Origin: Rubrobacter sp. | GTDB taxonomy: Bacteria > Actinomycetota > Rubrobacteria > Rubrobacterales > Rubrobacteraceae | Assembly: GCA_016781775.1 (NCBI GenBank) | Contig: JADDPR010000484.1 | Span: forward strand, 1-13,459 | Reading direction: 5' to 3' | Length of the DNA stretch: 13,459 nucleotides | In this document: positions 7,164-12,900 of the stretch, in pieces | How the letters are laid out: every line of letters starts with the position of its first letter | Numbering within the stretch: the first letter of the stretch is position 1 | Notes under the pieces: model-generated | Seen by the model: the letters and a program-made list of their open reading frames with translations, nothing else | Told to the model about the DNA's origin: nothing | Database searches by the model: none | Program-made: the position numbers and the translations under genes

Positions 7164-8737
7164 CGAGAGGTTTCGACCCCCGCCGCGAGCTCCGCGATCC
7201 TCTCGGCCAACGCCCCCCAGCTCAGGTCCTCGACGGCGTTTCGCCGCACGATCTCGCGGCACCTCCGCCGCTCATCTTCGGGGAGGGAGAGGTAGCCCGC
7301 GAGGGCGCGCGCCATGTTCTCCTCGAAGCTGCCTCTCAAGCTGACGCGGGCGTCGAAGGGGAGGCCTTTGGCGACGAAGCCACCGGCCTCCCGGAGGCCC
7401 GAGTGGTCGGCGACAAACGGCGGAACCCCGCTCGCCCCGAACTCCGCCGCCACAAGACCAAAGGTCTCCGGGAAGATCGAGGGGACCACCGCGACCTCCG
7501 CCGCCGGCAGGAGGTGCGAGAGCTCCTCGTGGTAGAGCGGGCCGACGAACTCGACGTACTCCTCCATCCCCCGGGCGTCCCGCAGAAGCTCCTCGGTGAC
7601 CTCGAAGTGCTCCATTGGCGAGGCGGGGCCGCCCTCGAAGAGCCGGCCGGCCCCGACGAGGGTCTCGACGGCTCCCCGGTTCCCGGTGGAGAGTGCGCGG
7701 GTCAGGGCTTCCAGGCCCTCGCGGAAGGTCCCGTAGCCGATCACGAGCAGACGCGCTCCCGTCTCCCTGCGCACCCTGGCGAAGGCCGAGAGCAGGGAGT
7801 GGACGCCCTTCGAGTGGATAAGCTTGCCCACGAAGACCACGACCGGCTCCCCAGAGTCGATCACCTTTCGTATGCGCTCCCCGGCGTCTCGGTCGTGCTT
7901 GCGCGGCTCGTACGAGACCGCCGCGAGCTTCCGCGCGAGGTCGTCGGCGTCGGGCGCTTCGCCGTCCTCGACGCCGACGAGCACGGCGCGCAGCCCTTCC
8001 GTTTGCTCGGGACCGCGGCCCGGGCCGCCCACCAGGCCCTCGGTTACGGAGAGGTCGAGCCCGTCGGGGCGGAAGAGGTCGGTGTCGACGCCTCCGGGGA
8101 CGGCGAGGGTCCTGTCGGCGAGCTTGGGGAAGTCCTCGGCGATGGTACCCGCCCTGTGGGTGGAGAGCGCGACGATGCTCGTCGCCCCCGAGAGGCCACT
8201 GCCCGCCATCCCCATGTACCGCTCGCTCCTGCGGGCTACGTACTGGAGGGCGCTTCCGTGGACGATGCTCGTGTACGAGACGCCGGTACCCCTCAGGGCG
8301 AGACGCGCGATCTCCGGCCCCGGAACCGAGTGGTTCGTGACGACCCCCGTCGCTCCGGAGCGTCCCAGCACGGCCCGCATCGCCGCCACGTTCCCCGATA
8401 CGTAGCGCTCCAACTCCTCCTCGTCCAGGTCCAGAAAGGTCTTCACGCGCCAGCCGGGGTAGTCGTCGTAGACGTAGACCGGCAGGAGGTCGCCGATGTC
8501 GGGGTTATAAACGGTGCAGCGACCCGCGTAGGGCGTCTCCCTCTCGCCTAGGGGCTCGACGCTCTCCCCCGAAGCCCCGTAGTGCTCGTTCACGAAGTCG
8601 TAGCGCAAAGGTTCGGGCTCCTGGCAGAGGAGGTGGACGTCGTGGCCGACCTTTACGAGTCCCCTGCAGAGGTTCTGCACGTAGACGTTGCTCCCCGAGC
8701 CGGAGAGCATGTAGCCGTGGGTCATGAGGAGCTTCAT
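7160..8737 (-). CDS. Glycosyltransferase, GT4-type (GT-B fold)
   Basis: Probable cytosolic retaining glycosyltransferase moving a sugar from a nucleotide donor onto an unknown acceptor (glycolipid, cell-surface glycan or a solute such as a compatible sugar). Seen, numbered from ATG 8737 (525 aa): N-terminal GSGSN loop at 13-17 followed by a VQNLCRGLVKVGHDVHLL Rossmann start; GGVDTDLF at 215; VGKLIHSKG at 303-311, the donor-binding strand; and the EX7E motif E424/E432 in FPETFGLVAAEFGASG. It is about 100 residues longer than many GT4 enzymes because of two insertions, about residues 222-295 and 345-390. No good ribosome site precedes ATG 8737; an in-frame ATG lies at 8749 and a TTG at 8770. 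Convergent with mrpG; no sugar-nucleotide or capsule gene is nearby to name the product. Confidence 0.9.
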   Translation of the reverse strand: MKLLMTHGYMLSGSGSNVYVQNLCRGLVKVGHDVHLLCQEPEPLRYDFVNEHYGASGESVEPLGERETPYAGRCTVYNPDIGDLLPVYVYDDYPGWRVKTFLDLDEEELERYVSGNVAAMRAVLGRSGATGVVTNHSVPGPEIARLALRGTGVSYTSIVHGSALQYVARRSERYMGMAGSGLSGATSIVALSTHRAGTIAEDFPKLADRTLAVPGGVDTDLFRPDGLDLSVTEGLVGGPGRGPEQTEGLRAVLVGVEDGEAPDADDLARKLAAVSYEPRKHDRDAGERIRKVIDSGEPVVVFVGKLIHSKGVHSLLSAFARVRRETGARLLVIGYGTFREGLEALTRALSTGNRGAVETLVGAGRLFEGGPASPMEHFEVTEELLRDARGMEEYVEFVGPLYHEELSHLLPAAEVAVVPSIFPETFGLVAAEFGASGVPPFVADHSGLREAGGFVAKGLPFDARVSLRGSFEENMARALAGYLSLPEDERRRCREIVRRNAVEDLSWGALAERIAELAAGVETSR

Positions 8738-8802
8738 GATGACCAGCATAGCAAAGGCGTCGGAGCGCAACGATCGGGGATCGGGTGAAGGGCGCCGCCA
8801 GC

Positions 8803-8831
8803 TTGTAATATTCCGGGGGTCGGTCTATTCG
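8803..8831 (+). promoter_or_regulatory. Weak candidate promoter for the redoxin/coiled-coil unit
   Basis: TTGTAA, 17 bases, then TATTCG, between the divergent glycosyltransferase and redoxin starts. The spacing is ideal but the boxes match only 4/6 and 3/6. An overlapping TAATAT (8807-8812) is an alternative -10. The 116-base divergent gap must hold promoters for both directions, but none is strong. Confidence 0.25.
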
Positions 8832-8853
8832 CACAGGCGAGGAGGACGTTATC

Positions 8854-9759
8854 GTGGCGCGCACAAAGACCGCTCAGGTCCCCGAGGTCGGCGCGGAGGC
8901 GCCGGAGTTCAACCTTCCCAGCGCCCAGGGCGGGCAACTCAGGTTGAGCATGAGGACGGCGCGGGGACCGGTGATCCTGGTCTTCTACTCCGACGGGGCC
9001 GAGGAGGACACCCGCTACTTCGCGGAGCTGGCTCAAAAAGAGGACGAGATCAACATGGCCGGTGGCACCGTGGTCGGCATCGGGGTCTTCGAGCCCGACG
9101 ACGCCCGCGATTTCGTCCGGAAGACCGGCCTCAAAAGCTACGTCCTCTACGACTACGCCCGCTCCGCCACCCGCGCCTACGGTCTCCTGGAGGGGAGTAG
9201 AAAGAGCGGCGAGCACGCCCGACCGGCGGCCTTCGTCATCGGCGGCGACCACAAGATAACCCACGCCTGGGTCGGCGAGAGGCCGGAGCCCGCCGAGCTT
9301 CTGGCGAAGATCTCCGAGCTCACCGGCCTCCCCAGGCCCGCCGAGGAGCCCGAAGAGGCCGGTGACGGGGAGGAGAAGGCAGCCGCCAAGCCGCCGAAGA
9401 AGGCGCCCGAGGGGGCGCCCGACGGGGCTGCCGATGGAGGGGCCGAGAAGCCGAAGAAGATGTCCGCCGAGGAGAGGGAGCGCATAAAGGCTGAGCGGAG
9501 GGCCGCCCGGGCCGAGGGCAAGTCCCTCAAGCAGCCCGGAGCAGCCGCCGGCGGCGCGGAGGGCAGGGGCGAGGCCCCGGCCACGGAGCGCAAGAGGCTC
9601 TCCCCGGAAGAGCGCGAGAAGCGACGCGCGGAGCGACGTGCGGCCCGCGAGGCCGGGGGAGCGGGGGAGGCCCCGAAGCCCGAAGCCGGTGGTGACGCGA
9701 AAGACGGTCCGAAGGACAACCCGAGGGGCGACGCCGGAGAGGCCGGCGGGGAGGGTTAA
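8854..9759 (+). CDS. Cysteine-free peroxiredoxin-fold (AhpC/TSA-like) protein with charged repetitive tail
   Basis: 301 aa. Residues about 9-160 have the order of a Bcp/AhpC-type peroxiredoxin: VGAEAPEFNLPSAQGG, VILVFYSDGAEEDT, GVFEPDDARDFVRKTG, YVLYDYARSATRAYGL, RPAAFVIGGDHKITHAWVG. The peroxidatic Cys after FY is absent (an ungapped match puts Thr53 there), and the whole protein has no Cys, so ordinary thiol peroxidase activity is not expected; Arg123, at the family's conserved Arg, is kept. Residues about 160-301 are a low-complexity tail of Ala, Glu, Lys, Pro and Gly with a duplicated 22-residue unit (201-222 and 247-268; core AERRAAR). GTG 8854 is fixed by GGAGG at 8841-8845. Four bases separate it from the next gene, so the two are probably co-transcribed. 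Role unknown; possibly a binding or scaffold protein. Confidence 0.88.
   Translation: MARTKTAQVPEVGAEAPEFNLPSAQGGQLRLSMRTARGPVILVFYSDGAEEDTRYFAELAQKEDEINMAGGTVVGIGVFEPDDARDFVRKTGLKSYVLYDYARSATRAYGLLEGSRKSGEHARPAAFVIGGDHKITHAWVGERPEPAELLAKISELTGLPRPAEEPEEAGDGEEKAAAKPPKKAPEGAPDGAADGGAEKPKKMSAEERERIKAERRAARAEGKSLKQPGAAAGGAEGRGEAPATERKRLSPEEREKRRAERRAAREAGGAGEAPKPEAGGDAKDGPKDNPRGDAGEAGGEG
9465..9665 (+). repeat. In-gene duplicated segment in the redoxin tail
   Basis: Two copies of a 22-residue unit, residues 201-222 and 247-268, share the pattern K-[KR]-[ML]-S-[AP]-EERE-x-x-[KR]-AERRAAR-[AE]-x-G. They lie 46 residues (138 bases) apart, joined by Ala/Gly/Pro-rich sequence. Seen directly by reading the translation; positions in bases are approximate. 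Confidence 0.75.
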
Positions 9760-9763
9760 GGCG

Positions 9764-10747
9764 ATGGCGCAGCCGGAGGGGAACGGGGCCGGCGACCCCC
9801 GTCGTCAGGACGGGCCCGAGGGACGAAACGGGGCTCCGGACGAGGGCGACGCGACGGCGGAGATACCTGTCCCGGAGGGACCGGGCGCGGAGAACGGCGA
9901 CGCGGACGCCAGCGAGGATGCCGGGGAGCTCCGGCACCGTCTGGAGGCCCGCAAGCGGCACCTCAAGGAGCTTTACGACGAGATCTCGACCCTCAGGCTC
10001 GCCGCGGACGAGGCTCGGGTGCGGGCGGAGGCGAGCGGCACGCGCGTCGCGGAGCTCGAGGAGGAGCGTGAGCGGCTCCGGGAGAGGATCGCCGAGTTCG
10101 AGGAGGAGGAGCGGCGGCGGTGGCGACGGCGGGAGGGACAGGACCGGCGGGTGGCCCGCCTGGGGCGCGAGCTCGAGCGCCGCGACGCCGAGATACAGCG
10201 CCTCGAGACCCTCGTGGAGCAGAGGGCCGGCGAGATCGAGGCCTACGGCCGCGAGACCAAGGACGCGGTCTCCCGCAAGGACGTAGCCCTGGAGGAGGCG
10301 CTACGCCGTATCGAAGGTCTGGAGCGGGACCTCGAGGAGCGCGAGTCCGTCGCCGCCGACCTCGGGGATACCATCGGCCGCCTCCGGGCCGAGCTCGACC
10401 TGGAGTACGAGCTGAGGCGGCGCATGGCCGAGCCGGAGAACCGCATCCGGGCCGGCATCGACCTCTTCAACGGATCGGAGCACCTGCGCTCCGTCGGCTC
10501 CATCTCGAAGTCCCTGGGCTCCCCGGAGGTCCACGTCGCCCTCGAGCCCGACGTCGACGAGCCGCCCATAATCCTGACCTTCACGTGGCAGGGCATCACC
10601 TGGCAGGCCTACGCTGCAAACCCCGGCCTCGCCGTCGAGGAGCCCCGCGTCTACCAGACGGGCGCCGGCGAAGACCTCTCCGGCGTCGACCACGAGCCCC
10701 CGAACGCCCGACTCGGTCCCGGCGGAAGGGTCTTCCTGGGGCTATAG
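9764..10747 (+). CDS. Coiled-coil protein with unrecognised C-terminal domain
   Basis: 327 aa, function unknown. Seen: residues 1-50 are a disordered Gly/Glu/Asp-rich leader; about 50-225 is a long heptad-patterned coiled coil dense in Glu and Arg (AELEEERERLRERIAEFEEE, RRDAEIQRLETLVEQ and similar); about 226-327 is a compact domain with few charges, a VHVALEPDVDE strand, and PPIILTFTWQGITWQAYA with two Trp, ending RVFLGL. No signal peptide or membrane segment. ATG 9764 is preceded by GGGGAGGG; the frame is open further upstream inside the redoxin gene, but that part is shadow. It follows the redoxin gene by four bases, so the products may work together. SMC-like or structural roles are possible, but no ATPase motif is present. 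Confidence 0.85.
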   Translation: MAQPEGNGAGDPRRQDGPEGRNGAPDEGDATAEIPVPEGPGAENGDADASEDAGELRHRLEARKRHLKELYDEISTLRLAADEARVRAEASGTRVAELEEERERLRERIAEFEEEERRRWRRREGQDRRVARLGRELERRDAEIQRLETLVEQRAGEIEAYGRETKDAVSRKDVALEEALRRIEGLERDLEERESVAADLGDTIGRLRAELDLEYELRRRMAEPENRIRAGIDLFNGSEHLRSVGSISKSLGSPEVHVALEPDVDEPPIILTFTWQGITWQAYAANPGLAVEEPRVYQTGAGEDLSGVDHEPPNARLGPGGRVFLGL

Positions 10748-10767
10748 AGGCTCGCGGCACCGCCTCT
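10746..10767 (+). terminator. Possible (bidirectional) terminator hairpin between convergent genes
   Basis: AGAGGC, a 10-base loop, then GCCTCT, followed by TCTTG. The stem begins in the stop codon of the coiled-coil gene and sits in the 52-base gap to the convergent response-regulator gene. The T-tract is poor on both strands, so this is a modest prediction. Confidence 0.4.
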
Positions 10768-10799
10768 TCTTGCGTACTGCTTGCGGCTTCGGATCGTCC

Positions 10800-11435
10800 C
10801 TACCCGTCGCGGGAGATGTCCCAGGAGGAGATCCAGCCCTCCGAGACGGCCTTGCTGACGGCTTCGCCCCTCGTACGCACCCCGAGCTTGTCGTAGATGT
10901 TGGAGAGGTGGCGCTTTACGGTGGTCTCGGAGAGGTGCAGGGCTTCCGCGACCTCCTTGTTGCCCGTGCCTCGCGCCACCATGCGCAGGACCTCTGCCTC
11001 GCGGTTGGAGAGCCCGCTCTCGGCCGGTCCGTCCGCGTCGTAGTCCTCCCTGGGGACCGAGACGATCACGTTGCCCGCAGCACTGCGGGCAACGGACCTC
11101 ACCGTGGAGATCAGGTCCTGCGACGAGGCGCCTTTCGTGAGGAACGCGCTCGCCCCGAGCCCCAGAAGCTCGCGCACCAGGCGCCGGTCGGCGAACACGG
11201 TGACGATGATCACCCTCGGCGTCGGCGAGAGCCTGAGCAGGTGAGCCATGGCCGCCTGCGCCCCCATCACCGGCATCTCGACGTCCAGGATCACCACGTC
11301 GGGCACCGTCTCTTTCGCCAGCGCCACGGCCTCCCGTCCGTTCCCGGCCTGGGCTACGACCTCGACGTCGTCGTTCAAGGAGAGCATCTCCGCCATCCCC
11401 TCGCGGACCATCGCGTGGTCGTCCGCGAGGAGCAC
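10800..11435 (-). CDS. NarL/LuxR-family response regulator
   Basis: DNA-binding response regulator, 211 aa, phosphorylated by the neighbouring kinase (inferred from position). Seen: receiver domain about 1-115 with the acidic pair D5/D6 (LLADDH), phospho-acceptor Asp51 (VVILDVEMPV), Thr79 (IIVTVF) and Lys101 (FLTKG), all the switch residues; a linker; and a LuxR-type helix-turn-helix at about 141-200 (GLSNREAEVLRMVARGTGNKEVA, SETTVKRHLSNIYDKLGV). The GTG at 11435 is the only usable start and leaves a slightly short first strand (relatives usually start IRVLLADDH); no good ribosome site lies just before it, so translation may depend on the kinase gene whose stop is 17 bases upstream. Target genes cannot be read from the sequence. 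Confidence 0.95.
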   Translation of the reverse strand: MLLADDHAMVREGMAEMLSLNDDVEVVAQAGNGREAVALAKETVPDVVILDVEMPVMGAQAAMAHLLRLSPTPRVIIVTVFADRRLVRELLGLGASAFLTKGASSQDLISTVRSVARSAAGNVIVSVPREDYDADGPAESGLSNREAEVLRMVARGTGNKEVAEALHLSETTVKRHLSNIYDKLGVRTRGEAVSKAVSEGWISSWDISRDG

Positions 11436-11890
11436 CCTTATGGGCCGTCCGTCTACTTGCCCTTCTCCCGCATCAGGGGCAGGCGCACCTCCAGCGTCGT
11501 CCCCCGCTCCTCCCCCGTGACGACCTTGAAGGAGCCGCCCAGAAGCTCGGTGCGCTCGCGCATCGAGGAGAGACCGATGCCCTCCGAGACGGCATCCGAA
11601 CTCTCGAAGCCCAAACCTTGGTCCCAGACGAGGGCTTCGACCTCCTTCGGGGAGATCTTTACCTCGACCACTATGCTGTCGGTGCCGGAGTGGGCCACGG
11701 CGTTACGAACGCCCTCACGCAGGATCATGTAGAGCTGGTCGCGCACGTAGTCGGGCATGTGCTCCTCTTCGCCCTCGAAGGCGACCTCGGACTCGACGCC
11801 GGAGGGGACGCTGATCCTCATGAGGTTCTGGAGCGCTATCCTGAGGCCGTCGGAGGTCTCGATCTCGCGCAACTCGTGGGAGAACTCTCG

Positions 11891-11895
11891 CATCA
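11891..11895 (-). other. TGATG stop/start overlap inside the kinase gene
   Basis: The TGA that ends the literal first frame (11895-11893) overlaps an ATG (11893-11891) in the frame of the ATP-binding domain. Restart here would give a separate 146-residue protein beginning MREFSHELRE and containing the N-box and the glycine-rich ATP motifs. The same junction type joins mrpF and mrpG. It may be chance. Confidence 0.5.
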
Positions 11896-11949
11896 ACTGC
11901 AGTGCCTCCCGGGCCGTCTTCTGCGCCAGCTCCAGCTTCTTCCGCGCCC

Positions 11950-11956
11950 TGGGGGG
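11950..11956 (-). other. Slippery C-run at the kinase frame break
   Basis: The coding strand reads GA-C-CCC-CCA-GGG; the heptamer C CCC CCA has the X-XXY-YYZ form of a -1 slippery site, and a -1 slip here joins exactly the two kinase frames. A Shine-Dalgarno-like GGAGGAG lies five bases upstream, closer than the spacing usual for -1 stimulators. The same run is a natural place for a one-base sequencing deletion or polymerase slippage: seven C, or four, would also restore the frame. Confidence 0.6.
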
Positions 11957-12588
11957 TCTCGCTCCTCCAGGGCCTTGTAGAGGTCGAGGCTCTGGCCGAC
12001 GACCGCCATCTCGTGCGCCAGGCGGTCGTGCAGCTCGCGGGAGAAGCGCCTGCGCTCCTCCCCCTGGGTCTCCTTGACCTTGGTGAGGAGGTAGTCCACG
12101 AAGGAGGCCATCACCATGCGGGAGATGCGGTCCATCACGATCTCCTGGACCGCGAGCGCGATGTCGGCGATCTCGCGCGGCGAGGTGCCGGGGGTGAGGT
12201 CGTCGACGACGACCGAGACGGTCTCCTTGCACAGGGCCACCCCGGCCCGGAAAGACTCGTCGGGGTGCGGGTTGAGGGGCTCCTCGGAGTCCTCGATGTT
12301 CCGGTAGATCTCCTCCTCCACCGCGAGCAGGGACCTCTCCTCGCCCCTGAGGACGCCCGCCGCGCGCTCCAGCACCCCGCGGGCCTGCGTCTCTATCTGC
12401 TCGCGCGTGTTCCCTTTGCCGATGATGAGGAGGCTGCCTTCTCGCTCCAGCCGGCGCACGTAGGCGTCGAGGATCTCGCCCGTCGTCTCCTCGATCACCC
12501 GCGCCGCCCGGGCTTTCCCCGCTCTTCCGGACCCTTCGCCCTCCAATTTTCCTCGCGTCCTCTCCATAAACCCTTTCATCGTCGCCCT

Positions 12589-12738
12589 CTACCCGGCGTC
12601 TTTGCAGCATACACCTCCTCCCTCGCGGCCGTTCCAGAAGACTGACGTGGGGCTCGTCCGGCGCCGCCGACAGAACACGAAACCGGCCCGACGGGTGCCG
12701 GTCACCGCACGCTTCGGGCGTTTCTTCTCCGGATCCAT
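12589..12738 (-). CDS. Possible small basic protein upstream of the kinase
   Basis: A 49-codon ORF from ATG 12738 (MDPEKKRPKRAVTG...) to a TAG at 12589-12591, nine bases before the kinase ATG; its stop overlaps the kinase ribosome site (TAGAGGG), as in a coupled gene. About three-quarters of third positions are G or C, in line with coding. The product is rich in Arg/Lys, with three Cys (one in FVFC, two in GGGVCC), loosely like a ClpX-type zinc finger that lacks one cysteine. The ribosome site before ATG 12738 is weak. It could equally be chance in the kinase leader. Not recognised. Confidence 0.35.
   Translation of the reverse strand: MDPEKKRPKRAVTGTRRAGFVFCRRRRTSPTSVFWNGREGGGVCCKDAG
12682..12702. 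repeat. Inverted repeat in the divergent region
   Basis: ACCGGC, a 9-base loop, then GCCGGT; an overlapping CCCGACGGG (12687-12695) can form an alternative small hairpin. It lies inside the possible small ORF, in the kinase-side leader. Could be an RNA structure or chance in GC-rich sequence. Confidence 0.4.
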
Positions 12739-12753
12739 GCTCGAACCTACTAC

Positions 12754-12766
12754 TTGCGGTCCGCAA
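12754..12766. promoter_or_regulatory. Candidate operator: perfect short palindrome
   Basis: TTGCGG-T-CCGCAA, a perfect 6-base inverted repeat around one base, in the 321-base gap between the divergent kinase and PRC-barrel genes. Such short dyads suit dimeric regulators. No second copy was noticed in the window. Confidence 0.35.
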
Positions 12767-12799
12767 ACGTGCACCTTTCGTACCAGCCGGGCCCATTCG

Positions 12800-12821
12800 G
12801 CGCGTAACCGCGATTACGCGC
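12800..12821. promoter_or_regulatory. Candidate operator: 22-base near-perfect palindrome
   Basis: GCGCGTAA, CCGCGA, TTACGCGC: an 8-base perfect inverted repeat with a 6-base centre, 20 of 22 positions symmetric. It starts about 100 bases before the PRC-barrel ATG, where an activator or repressor site could lie. A weak promoter pair (TTACGC at 12814, TAAATC at 12835, 15 apart) overlaps its right arm. The best dyad in the window. Confidence 0.45.
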
Positions 12822-12900
12822 TTCCGATAAAGGCTAAATCTACCGATGCAGCGCCGACGAAGAGCGCAGGCGTGCGGTTCAAGCAACTCAAGGGAGCAGG

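Larger units (their letters stand above)
11453..12579 (-). pseudogene. NarL-type sensor histidine kinase, reading frame broken by an apparent -1 shift (may still be functional)
   Basis: Cytosolic sensor kinase of the HisKA_3/HATPase class; no membrane segment or signal peptide. Frame 1 starts at ATG 12579 (GAGGG ribosome site) and holds a sensor-like helical domain (about 25-165) and the H-box EERRRFSRELHDRLAHEMAV with phospho-acceptor His184. After LEERDP (residue 209, near 11953) sense coding continues only in the -1 frame: RARKKLELAQKTAREALQL (second dimerisation helix), N-box REGVRNAVAHSG, WDQGLGFE, EGIGLSSMRERTELLGG, ending MREKGK at 11453. Rejoined length would be about 375 aa. Read literally, frame 1 gives 228 aa ending at 11893 with a nonsense Arg/Trp tail. 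Cause unresolved: sequencing indel, mutation, variable homopolymer or programmed shift. The N-terminal domain vaguely recalls RsbRD-type stress sensors; that is a guess. Confidence 0.9.

Noticed and set aside
7403..8551. Plus-strand open frame opposite the glycosyltransferase (382 codons)
   Set aside because: Low-complexity Arg/Gly/Ala translation; the minus strand codes a clear GT4 enzyme.
8771..8785. Tandem GATCGGG repeat in the glycosyltransferase/redoxin gap
   Set aside because: Two 7-base copies are too short to separate from chance in GC-rich DNA.
11902..12645. Plus-strand open frame opposite the kinase (247 codons)
   Set aside because: Leu/Val/Asp-rich mirror of a coding strand, without motifs; the kinase frames explain the sequence.
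12708..12728. ACGC-TTCGG-GCGT hairpin followed by TTCTTCT on the plus strand
   Set aside because: The four-base stem is too short to call a terminator, and no plus-strand gene ends upstream of it.
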